From: Aeromicrobium sp. Root472D3
GTDB lineage: Bacteria; Actinomycetota; Actinomycetes; Propionibacteriales; Nocardioidaceae
Direction of reading: 5' to 3'
Assembly: GCF_001426485.1 (NCBI RefSeq)
Contig: NZ_LMET01000001.1
Span: 15,708 to 78,990 of the forward strand
Length of the DNA: 63,283 nucleotides
A model generated the notes under the pieces. The model was not told the DNA's origin. It saw nothing but the letters and a program-made list of their open reading frames with translations, and searched no databases. This document shows positions 6,634 to 13,916 of this stretch, one piece after another (position 1 is the stretch's first letter; each line of letters opens with the position of its first letter). A program made the translations under genes and the position numbers.

Positions 6634-7568
6634 ACGCCGATCTGCTGCGCGTAGTCGTCGATCTCGCCGAGGACGGCCATGATGCGGGCGGCCTTCTCGT
6701 CGCCCTCGGGACCGATCTGGTCGAAGCGCGTGATGGGTGCCCGGACCGGACCGACGGGGTGACCCTGGCGGCGGGCGAGCTCCTTGGAGTACGCCTGGTG
6801 GCCGTACGTCGGGTGGCCCTCGGCGATGATCGCGTCGAACCGGTGGATCAGGTCGTCGATGTGGCGGGCCTCGTCGATGCGGCCGGCCTCGAGCAGCCCC
6901 CACATGCCGGCGGACGCGCGGGGGATGTAGTTGCCGTACGGGTTGACGTATCCCTTGGCACCGAGCAGGTACGAGTCGACGGGCTTCTCGCCGGCGTAGA
7001 CGATCATGTCGTCGCCCGCGAGCTCGACGACCTCGCCGACGCGCTCGACCTCCTGCGACGACTCCTTGATGTACGACACGGTCGGGAACGCCTTGGCGAG
7101 ACGGGCCACGAGGGCAGCGCTCATGTCGACGTTGGTCGTGACGGGGTTGTTGTAGAGCATGATCGGCAGGTCGACGGCGTCCGTGATGGCCTCGTAGTAC
7201 CAGAAGACCTCGTCGTCGGTCGGCGTGTAGTAGTACGGCGGCGCGATCATCAGGCCGTCGGCGCCGAGCTCGGCGGCGTCGCGGGCCGCCTCGATCGCGA
7301 ACGGCGTGAAGGCGTTGGTGGCACCCACGAGCACGGGGATGCGTCCGTCGATGTGTCGCACGGTCTCGTCGACCAGGAGGCGCCGCTCGTCACGGGTCAG
7401 CGTGAGGAACTCGCCCGTCGAGCCGAGCATGATGATGCCGGGCACGCCGGACTCGAGCTGCCAGTCCAGGAACCCCTTCAACCGCGAGACGTCGATGGCG
7501 CTGGCGTCGTCGGTGAAGGGGGTGACGGCAACGGTGTAGCTGCCTTCGAAAGCCTGCGGCGTTGTCAT
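6630..7568 (-). CDS. Dihydrodipicolinate synthase (DapA) family lyase/deaminase
   Basis: 312 residues, Schiff-base TIM barrel. The pyruvate-type carboxylate motif is IIMLGSTGEFLTLTRDERRLL, and the catalytic lysine lies in VSYIKESSQEVERV; PYYYTPTDDEVFWYYEAI follows family spacing. The family includes N-acetylneuraminate lyase and Delta1-pyrroline-4-hydroxy-2-carboxylate deaminase of hydroxyproline degradation. I chose the ATG at 7568 because an AGAGAGG ribosome binding site precedes it; longer starts would run into the operator. It heads the operon DapA-like, dehydrogenase, OYE. A flavin oxidase is divergent, as in hydroxyproline or opine gene clusters, so an imino acid or 2-oxo acid substrate is plausible. 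Confidence 0.88.
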   Translation of the reverse strand: MTTPQAFEGSYTVAVTPFTDDASAIDVSRLKGFLDWQLESGVPGIIMLGSTGEFLTLTRDERRLLVDETVRHIDGRIPVLVGATNAFTPFAIEAARDAAELGADGLMIAPPYYYTPTDDEVFWYYEAITDAVDLPIMLYNNPVTTNVDMSAALVARLAKAFPTVSYIKESSQEVERVGEVVELAGDDMIVYAGEKPVDSYLLGAKGYVNPYGNYIPRASAGMWGLLEAGRIDEARHIDDLIHRFDAIIAEGHPTYGHQAYSKELARRQGHPVGPVRAPITRFDQIGPEGDEKAARIMAVLGEIDDYAQQIGV

Positions 7569-7571
7569 GGT

Positions 7572-7605
7572 GACCTCTCTGCGAACACTTGTACGTTCTG
7601 TGAAC
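7572..7605. promoter_or_regulatory. Candidate IclR operator pair in divergent promoter
   Basis: GTACGTTCTGTGAAC at 7591-7605 matches GTTCG-N5-CGAAC at 8 of 10 positions. A second position 19 bp to the left (7572-7586) keeps a perfect right half CGAAC at 7582-7586 but a poor left half. The same 19-bp offset occurs in two other divergent regions of the island. The site sits between the DapA-like operon and the flavin oxidase gene and could control both. It is the weakest of the four operator regions. Confidence 0.5.
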
Positions 7606-7626
7606 ACCTACGATACGATGAGAAGC

Positions 7627-8790
7627 ATGCAAGAGGGAACACCGGCGCCAGAAGTTTTCGATGTCGTCGTGATCGGTGGCGGCGCCACCGGTGCCGCGAC
7701 GGCGTACTACGCGAGCCGCGACGGCGCGCGCGTCCTGCTCCTCGACCGCAACGACCTCAACACCGAGGCCTCGGGGCGCAACGCGGGCAGCCTGCACGGC
7801 CAGATCCAGCACGAGCCGTTCCTGCACATGGGCGACGACTGGGCCCGTGACTGGTTGCCGGCCCTGGCCTTCCTCGCCGACTCGCTCGCCGTCTGGGACG
7901 GCCTGTCGGCCGAGCTGGGCGTCGACCTCGAGGTCAAGAAGAAGGGCGGGCTGCTGCTCGCCGACCGGCCCGACCAGCTGCCCGACATCGAGCGCAAGGT
8001 CGCGTTCGAGCGCTCGATCGGCATCGACAGCCGCATGCTGACCCGCGACGAGGTCGTGGCGCTCGCGCCGTGGGTCTCCGACGAGGTCGTGGGCGGCGAG
8101 CTGTGCCCCATCGAGGGCAAGGCCAACCCGCTGCTGACGGCCCCCGCGTTCGCCCGGGCCGCGCTGCGGCACGGCGCCACGGTGCGCACGGGCGTGTCGG
8201 TCTCGGGGCTGGAGGAGACGTCCGGGGGCCTCCACCGCGTCGTGACGACCGACGGCTCGTTCGACACCCGCAGCGTCGTCATCTGCACCGGCGACACGAT
8301 GCCGGTGTTCGGCGAGATGCTCGGCATCAACCTGCCCGTCACGAGCGAGGCCGTGCAGGTCAGCGTGACCGAGCGCATCGAGCCCCTCGTCGACCACCTG
8401 GTCTACTACGCGGGCGGCAAGCTGACGTTCAAGCAGGCCACGACCGGCACGCTGCTGATCGGCGGCGGCTGGCCCGCACGGCGCGACGCCGACGGAGCCT
8501 GGGTGCTCAACCCCGACTCGCTGCGCGAGAACCTCGCGATCGCCGTGCGCATCGCCCCGACGATCTCGTCGGTCAAGCTGCTGCGCACGTGGGTCGGGGT
8601 CGGCAACGGGACGCCCGACCAGCGGCCCATCCTCGGCGAGGTGCCGAGCCACCCGGGCGTCTTCGTGGGCATCTACCCCTACATGGGATTCACCGCGAGC
8701 CCCCTGATGGGGCAGACGCTCGCGGCGCTCGCGGCCGGTCGCGACCCGGGCCGCGACCTGACGCCGTTCGACCCGCTGCGCTTCAGCTGA
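7627..8790 (+). CDS. FAD-dependent oxidoreductase, DAO/glycine oxidase family
   Basis: 387 residues. The N-terminal FAD-binding motif is FDVVVIGGGATGAATAYYAS. LNTEASGRNAGSLHGQIQHE matches the SGRNAG loop of sarcosine oxidase, opine oxidase beta and D-hydroxyproline dehydrogenase beta subunits. The C-terminus, VGNGTPDQRPILGE then GIYPYMGFTASPLMGQTLA, is the second FAD contact. It should dehydrogenate a secondary amine or D-imino acid, probably together with the separately encoded [2Fe-2S]/FAD subunit at 9205. The ATG at 7627 is preferred; an in-frame ATG at 7618 is possible. It is transcribed alone from the divergent promoter opposite the DapA operon and ends at a palindromic terminator. Confidence 0.88.
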   Translation: MQEGTPAPEVFDVVVIGGGATGAATAYYASRDGARVLLLDRNDLNTEASGRNAGSLHGQIQHEPFLHMGDDWARDWLPALAFLADSLAVWDGLSAELGVDLEVKKKGGLLLADRPDQLPDIERKVAFERSIGIDSRMLTRDEVVALAPWVSDEVVGGELCPIEGKANPLLTAPAFARAALRHGATVRTGVSVSGLEETSGGLHRVVTTDGSFDTRSVVICTGDTMPVFGEMLGINLPVTSEAVQVSVTERIEPLVDHLVYYAGGKLTFKQATTGTLLIGGGWPARRDADGAWVLNPDSLRENLAIAVRIAPTISSVKLLRTWVGVGNGTPDQRPILGEVPSHPGVFVGIYPYMGFTASPLMGQTLAALAAGRDPGRDLTPFDPLRFS

Positions 8791-8796
8791 CGCCGG

Positions 8797-8814
8797 GCCG
8801 CGGACGTCCGCGGC
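8797..8814. terminator. Palindromic bidirectional terminator
   Basis: GCCGCGGACGTCCGCGGC is a perfect 18-bp palindrome in the 39-bp gap between two convergent genes (stops at 8790 and 8830). It can fold on either transcript and probably terminates both. Confidence 0.6.
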
Positions 8815-8829
8815 GGCCGGTCGCCCGGC

Positions 8830-9066
8830 TCAGTAGTAGTAGTAGAACGACCACACGTTGTTGGCGATCTTGTGGCACGAGAGGTAGATCCTGTACCCCT
8901 GCAGCTGCATCTGGCGCTGCCCGTACTGACACGTGCGCAGCGACGAGAAGTTCACGTTCGCCGCATTCGCCTCGGCCGGCGTGGCCCCGACCAGCCCGAC
9001 ACCCGCGGCCAGTGTCAGGCCGGCGACGGCGCCGGTGATGCGTGTCGTGGTGCGTGTCCTGGTCAT
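8830..9066 (-). CDS. Small secreted protein with tyrosine-rich C-terminus
   Basis: 78 residues. The N-terminus is a signal peptide: MTRTRTTTRI, a hydrophobic core TGAVAGLTLAAGVGLVG, then ATPAEANA, with likely cleavage after ANA. The mature part is only about 45 residues with two cysteines (RTCQYGQ and LSCHKIA) that could form one disulfide, and it ends WSFYYYY. A good GGGGGAG ribosome binding site precedes the ATG. I recognise no family. It lies between two oxidase genes of the catabolic island but on its own promoter (TAGGCT-like -10 in the 138-bp gap upstream). It is probably unrelated to catabolism. Confidence 0.7.
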   Translation of the reverse strand: MTRTRTTTRITGAVAGLTLAAGVGLVGATPAEANAANVNFSSLRTCQYGQRQMQLQGYRIYLSCHKIANNVWSFYYYY

Positions 9067-9204
9067 GTGAACTCCCCCGAGCAGGTCCGTCCCTCAGACG
9101 GCTTCCAGTGCGTCGAGCCTAGAGCAGGAGCACGTCCGCCGGCCAGCACGGCGCGACGGTGACGTCGGAGCAGGACGGCTCGGCGACCACCGGCCACGCG
9201 TGCG

Positions 9205-10944
9205 TCACCCCACCGGCGACGACGTCTCGGGAGGGTTGGCGACGTCGACCAGCCGCACCGGCTTGACCGGCGCCTGGGGCGCGAAGCCCGTCCGCTCCCC
9301 CGCCGGCCGCCCCGTCGTGCGCGCGCCCAGGGCGCTCAGCACGGGGCCGCAGTAGCGGCCCTGGCACTTGCCCATGCCGACGCGGGTGAGCCGCTTGACC
9401 GCGCCCGCGCTCGTCACGCCGTCCTCGAGCCCGGCCGCCATCTCGCCGAGCGTGATGTTCTCGCAGCGGCACACGACGGTGTCGTCCGCCGCGAGCTCGT
9501 CGGTCAGCACGGGTGCGCCGAACAGCCGCAGCATCGCGTCCTGGAACCTCAGGTGCCGGGCGGCACGCCGCCGGTCGGCCGCGGGCGGACGACCGTCCGC
9601 GCCGGACAGGTCGAGCGCGACGGCCGACCCCGCGAGACGGCCCTGGGCCTGCGCGAACTTGGCACCCTGCACCCGGGCGCTGTCGCCGATGACCCACACG
9701 TCGGGCCGTGACGTGCGGCCCGAGTCGTCGGTCCGCGTGACCAGGGCGCCGCGGTCGGCGTCGAAGACGTGCTCGCACCCCAGCGACCGCGCCAGGTCGT
9801 TGCTCGGGACGAACCCGTAGCCGAGGCACACCGCGTCGACGTCGAACGTCCGCTCACGACCCGTCGGACATCCGTCGCGGTCGAGCCGGCGGACGACCGC
9901 CCGGCGCACGCCGTCGACGGGATCGCCCTCGAGGGCCGTGACCGCCGAACCGGTCACGAGCGGGACGCGCCGCCGCACCAGCGAGGCGAGGTAGCGCATG
10001 CCGTCGCGCATCAGGCCCGGCGACGCCACGGCCATCGCGGCGACCGCACCGCCACGGGTCGGCTGCATGATGCGGCCGAGCTCGACCAGGCCGACGACCT
10101 CGGCGCCCGACCGGGCCAGCTCGTACGCGAGCTGGATGTTGAGCGGTCCGTTGCCCGCGACGAGGATCCGCGAGCCGGCCGTGACCTGGTACGACCGCAG
10201 GAGGCTCTGACCGGCCCCCGTCGTCATGACGCCCGGCAGGGTCCACCCCGGCACGGGGACGCCCCGCTCGTAGGCGCCCGTCGCGATGACCAGGCGCCGC
10301 GGACGGATGACCCACCGCTGCCCGTCGGAGCGCGCGACGACGTGATCGGTGTCGAACGCGGCCCACACCGTGGTGCCGAGCAGGATCGTGGCACCCGACG
10401 CCTGCACCTCGGCCACGAGCGCGCGTCCCGCCCTGAACTGGGCGTCGAGGCGCTGCTCGTCGAGGCTGAACGCCTTGCTGGGCTGCTTGTAGTACTGGCC
10501 GCCGAGCGACGACCGGTCGTCGACCAGCACGACGTCGAGACCCTGCCGCGCCAGCTCGGCGGTCGCGGCGAGGCCCGACGGCCCACCCCCGACGACCAGC
10601 ACGTCGGGCGTCAGCTCGGACTGCGGCGTCGACTCGACCTCCACGAAGGCGTCGAGGGGTGGCCGGACCGGCTGCGCCCGGACGTCCATGCCGTCGGCCG
10701 CCGGGGTCATGCACGCCAGCACGCCGCCGTCGCCGTCGACCGACACGGTGCACTCGTGGCACACGCCCATGCCGCACCAGACGCCGCGGCGTCCGGCCGA
10801 CTCGTCGTCGCGCATGCCCCGCGACCCCGCCGCGACCATCGCCGAGGCGATCGTGTCGCTCGCGGTCACGGGGACCGTCTCGCCGTGCACCGACATCTCG
10901 CCGCCGTCGTCGGCCGGGCCCACGCCCGGGAGGTGCACCCTCAT
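9205..10944 (-). CDS. Fused [2Fe-2S]/FAD/BFD oxidoreductase subunit (opine oxidase or D-hydroxyproline dehydrogenase alpha-like)
   Basis: 579 residues in three parts. Residues 1-105 are a plant-type [2Fe-2S] ferredoxin-like domain with Cys57, Cys62, Cys65 and Cys78 (GVWCGMGVCHECTV then LACM). Residues 113-440 are an FAD/NAD(P) disulfide-reductase-type fold, DVLVVGGGPSGLAATAELA and a second GxGxxx at ILVAGNGPLNIQLAYEL. The C-terminus is a BFD-like [2Fe-2S] domain, VVCRCENIT then GMGKCQGRYCGPVL. In opine oxidases, hydrogen cyanide synthase and D-hydroxyproline dehydrogenase the ferredoxin part is usually a separate small subunit. It probably pairs with the DAO-type subunit at 7627. It is last in the five-gene operon starting at 16456 and overlaps the GcvPB-like stop by ATGA. 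Confidence 0.88.
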   Translation of the reverse strand: MRVHLPGVGPADDGGEMSVHGETVPVTASDTIASAMVAAGSRGMRDDESAGRRGVWCGMGVCHECTVSVDGDGGVLACMTPAADGMDVRAQPVRPPLDAFVEVESTPQSELTPDVLVVGGGPSGLAATAELARQGLDVVLVDDRSSLGGQYYKQPSKAFSLDEQRLDAQFRAGRALVAEVQASGATILLGTTVWAAFDTDHVVARSDGQRWVIRPRRLVIATGAYERGVPVPGWTLPGVMTTGAGQSLLRSYQVTAGSRILVAGNGPLNIQLAYELARSGAEVVGLVELGRIMQPTRGGAVAAMAVASPGLMRDGMRYLASLVRRRVPLVTGSAVTALEGDPVDGVRRAVVRRLDRDGCPTGRERTFDVDAVCLGYGFVPSNDLARSLGCEHVFDADRGALVTRTDDSGRTSRPDVWVIGDSARVQGAKFAQAQGRLAGSAVALDLSGADGRPPAADRRRAARHLRFQDAMLRLFGAPVLTDELAADDTVVCRCENITLGEMAAGLEDGVTSAGAVKRLTRVGMGKCQGRYCGPVLSALGARTTGRPAGERTGFAPQAPVKPVRLVDVANPPETSSPVG

Positions 10945-12494
10945 GCCGTCACTCCCCCGCGCGCCGCACGGGTGCCGTGCTTGCGGACGTACGCCCGCCA
11001 CGTCGTCGCCCACCGGTCGGGGTCGTCGAGCCCGCTCGGGTCGATCTTCGCGACGACCTGCCGGTGCGGGGCGGTGCGCACCAGCTCGGGGTCGGTCCGC
11101 GCCTCGTCGAGCACGTGCGCCAGCACGTCGATCCACGTGTCGATGTCCTCCTTCGACCACATCTCGCCCGCCTCGGGCGTGAACGGCTCGGGGACGATCC
11201 ACGGCTCGTGGCTCAGCCACATCGCGTCGATGCCGAAGTCGGACATGCGGTTCTGGACGTCGACGGCCGTCACGCCGGTCTCGGCGGTGATCTCGGCCAT
11301 CGAGAACCGCGTCATCTCGAGCCGGGGGTCGCCGAGCCCGGGCAGCGACCGCGTCACGCCGGGCACCCGGAGGATCCGCTGCTCCATGTAGTTGTTGGCC
11401 AGGACCGACAGGTCGGCGGCCTCGCGCAGCCCGTCGGTGCCCATGGCGCGCAGCCAGCTGTACGCCTTGACGAGCTGGTGGACGTTGCCGAGGTACTCGC
11501 GCACGCGGCCCACGCCCTGCTCGGGCTCCTCCAGCACGAACGCGCCGTCGACCTCCGCGATGACGGGCCCGGGCAGGAAGCGCGCCAGCTCGGCGGAGCA
11601 GCCGTACGCGCCGACGGCCGGACCGCCTCCGCCCTTCGGGACGCCGAACGTCTTGTGCAGCATGAACATGCACGCGTCGAAGCCCAGGGCGGCGGCCTGC
11701 ACGCGCGTCATGACGCCGTTGAAGTTGGCGTGGTCGTAGAAGCACAGCCCGCCGACCTCGTGGACGGCCTCGACCCACTCCTTGACGTGCGGGTTGTAGA
11801 TGCCCATGTCGTCGGGGTTGTTGACCATCAGGGCGGCGGTCTGCGGGCCGATGGCGGCCTTGAGCGCCTCGAGCGACGGGTAGCCGTCCTCCTCGACGGG
11901 CAGCGTCACGACCTCGAAGCCGGCGGCCGCGGCGGTCGCGGGGTTGCACGGGTGCGCCTGCGCCGTCGTGACGATCTGCCGCCGCTGCGCCAGCTCGCCC
12001 CTCGACGCGTGGTACGCCCGCGTGACGCACACGTGCAGGAACGCCGCGTCGGCGCCGCCACCGGGCTGGAAGCTGAACGCGTCCATGCCCGACAGGTTCT
12101 TCAGGCCCTCGCCGAGGGCGTGGACGATGCCCAGCAGCCCCTGGTAGGTCGACGGGTCCTGGCGCGGGTGCACCGCCGCGACCTCGGGACGGGCGACGAC
12201 GGCCTCGTTGACGCTCGGGTTGTGCTTCATGGTGCACGTGCCGAACAGGCTGATGCCCATCATGCCGAGCGTCTCCTGCGCCAGGTGCAGGTAGTGGCGG
12301 CGGGCCTCGTACTCGGCCAGCTCCGGCAGCTCCGGCGGCGCGGTGCGCAGCAGCGACTCCGGCAGCAGCGGCGCGTCGTCGGCGTCGTCGGACCACGGCG
12401 CGGGTGGCACGAAGCCGCGACGGCCCGGCGCCCCGAGCTCGAGGACGACGGGCTCGTCCCACACGGGCGCGTGGTAGCGGCGGGTGACGCTCAT
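10941..12494 (-). CDS. GcvPB-like PLP protein (divergent glycine dehydrogenase subunit 2 paralogue)
   Basis: 517 residues, fold-type I PLP enzyme. It aligns with the P-protein C-half: GAPGRRGF, ISLFGTCTMKHNPSVNE (canonical GSCTMKYNP), SGMDAFSFQPGGGAD, and LHKTFGVPKGGGGP with the PLP lysine at residue 281. Several normally invariant stretches differ: AHGTNPASA reads AHPCNPATA, TNPNTLGLF reads NNPDDMGIY, and DGANLNA reads DHANFNG. No GcvT, GcvH or lipoamide dehydrogenase is present, so glycine cleavage is unlikely. It overlaps its partner by ATGA. I infer a PLP-dependent decarboxylase or lyase acting on an intermediate of this island. Confidence 0.85.
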   Translation of the reverse strand: MSVTRRYHAPVWDEPVVLELGAPGRRGFVPPAPWSDDADDAPLLPESLLRTAPPELPELAEYEARRHYLHLAQETLGMMGISLFGTCTMKHNPSVNEAVVARPEVAAVHPRQDPSTYQGLLGIVHALGEGLKNLSGMDAFSFQPGGGADAAFLHVCVTRAYHASRGELAQRRQIVTTAQAHPCNPATAAAAGFEVVTLPVEEDGYPSLEALKAAIGPQTAALMVNNPDDMGIYNPHVKEWVEAVHEVGGLCFYDHANFNGVMTRVQAAALGFDACMFMLHKTFGVPKGGGGPAVGAYGCSAELARFLPGPVIAEVDGAFVLEEPEQGVGRVREYLGNVHQLVKAYSWLRAMGTDGLREAADLSVLANNYMEQRILRVPGVTRSLPGLGDPRLEMTRFSMAEITAETGVTAVDVQNRMSDFGIDAMWLSHEPWIVPEPFTPEAGEMWSKEDIDTWIDVLAHVLDEARTDPELVRTAPHRQVVAKIDPSGLDDPDRWATTWRAYVRKHGTRAARGGVTA

Positions 12495-13885
12495 GCGCAG
12501 ATCTCCTTCAGTGCGTCGACGAGCTCGCGCACGTCGTCCTCGGTGTGGATCTCGGTGATGCAGTACAGCGCGCAGCCGTCGAGGGCCGCGTGGCTGCCGG
12601 TCAGGTCGTGCCCGCCGAGGATGCCCCGCGCGAGCAGGGCGGCGTCGATCTCGGCGACGGTCAGCGAGGTCGCCGTGAAGTCGACGACGAGCTCCTTGAA
12701 CGCCCGGTCGGCGTGGCGGACCGTCACGCCCGGCACCTCGGCGATCAGGGCCGCCGCGGCGCGGACGTTGCGGACGAGCGTCGTGCCCAGGTCGGCGAAG
12801 CCCTGCGGCCCGAGCAGCGTCATGTAGACCGCGGCGCGGACGGCCCACAGGTACACGGAGTTGCCGGTCCAGTCCTTCGCGAGCTCACGGGAGCCGTACG
12901 AGCTCTGCTCGAACAGCGTCATGCCGAACGCCAGCTCGCCCGGCCGGGTCGTCGGGGCGGCGCTGACCTGCAGGGTCGGGAACTGCCGCGCGTACCGCTC
13001 GTCGTCGCGCGTCGCGATGAACCCCCCGACCCCGCCACCGGCGTTGAGCGGGATGCCGAGCGGCTGGATCGAGCCCACGACGATGTCGGCGCCGAACGAC
13101 CCGGGCGGGCGGAGGACGCCGAGCGACGTCGGGTCGACCGACACCACGGCCTCGGCGCCGACCGAGTGGGCCAGCTCGACGGCGGCCTGCACCTCGTGCT
13201 CGACGACGCCCCAGGCGTTGGGGGTCTCGACGTAGACCGCCGCGACCCGGTCGTCGACCAGCCCGCGCAGCGCCTCGAGGTCGAGCGTGCCGGTCGCCGG
13301 GTCGACGGGGATCTCGCGCACCGTGATCGAGCCCGGCAGGTCGGGCGAGCCGCAGTACGTGTCGATGACCCGGCGACGCTCGGGGTCGACGGTGTCGGGC
13401 ACCAGCACGACGTCGCGGTCCGTCAGACGGGCCGCCATCCGCAGGGCGTGCCCCGTCGCGCAGCCCCAGCTGTAGACGGGCAGGCCGACGAACTCGGTGT
13501 CGAGCAGCGCGCCGAGCTGCGACGAGAACTCGAACCAGATCTGGTTGCGTCCGTGGTCGGAGCTGGGCGTGCCCCACACCGACGTCGCGATCTCGGGGCG
13601 GGCCGCCACCTCGTCGCACAGCGACGGGACGTAGTGGTTCCAGTAGCCGCCGCCGAGGAACGACAGGTGCGTCTGGGTCGAGACCGTGCCGCGCAGGCGC
13701 CGGTCGAGCTCGCGCCGCAGGGCGGCCTCCGAGACGATGCCGGGCACGTCGGTCGTCACGCCGGCCCGGTGGTCGGCCGGGATCTGGTCGAAGAGCGACT
13801 CGACGTCGTCGATCCCCAGGGCGCTCATCATCGCGGCGCGGCTGCCGGCGGCCGAGTTGGCCATGTAGGGGTGCACCTGGTTCAT
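12491..13885 (-). CDS. GcvPA-like PLP-fold protein (divergent glycine dehydrogenase subunit 1 paralogue)
   Basis: 464 residues, the P-protein N-half fold. The start HPYMANSAAGSRAAMMSALGI and LFDQIP are typical of GcvPA, as is FLGGGYWNHYVP (about 77-87). The next segment, which in true GcvPA reads close to TAYTPYQPExSQG, is TSVWGTPSSDHGRNQ here (residues 101-115). The later loop IQPLGIPLNAGGGVGGFIA keeps the phosphate-side glycines. It should form a heterodimer or heterotetramer with the GcvPB-like protein, which carries the PLP lysine. The altered active-site loop argues for a different substrate than glycine. It follows the AcoX-like gene by 31 bp in the same operon. Confidence 0.85.
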   Translation of the reverse strand: MNQVHPYMANSAAGSRAAMMSALGIDDVESLFDQIPADHRAGVTTDVPGIVSEAALRRELDRRLRGTVSTQTHLSFLGGGYWNHYVPSLCDEVAARPEIATSVWGTPSSDHGRNQIWFEFSSQLGALLDTEFVGLPVYSWGCATGHALRMAARLTDRDVVLVPDTVDPERRRVIDTYCGSPDLPGSITVREIPVDPATGTLDLEALRGLVDDRVAAVYVETPNAWGVVEHEVQAAVELAHSVGAEAVVSVDPTSLGVLRPPGSFGADIVVGSIQPLGIPLNAGGGVGGFIATRDDERYARQFPTLQVSAAPTTRPGELAFGMTLFEQSSYGSRELAKDWTGNSVYLWAVRAAVYMTLLGPQGFADLGTTLVRNVRAAAALIAEVPGVTVRHADRAFKELVVDFTATSLTVAEIDAALLARGILGGHDLTGSHAALDGCALYCITEIHTEDDVRELVDALKEICA

Positions 13886-13916
13886 GACGATGCGGTCCTT
13901 CCGTGGGGGTCGTGCG

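Noticed and set aside
9769..11391. 540-codon plus-strand frame antisense to the oxidase and GcvPB-like genes
   Set aside because: Biased composition and no motif; the opposite strand has iron-sulfur and PLP signatures.
10941..13885. True glycine cleavage system
   Set aside because: No GcvT, GcvH or lipoamide dehydrogenase in the region and key P-protein motifs are changed.
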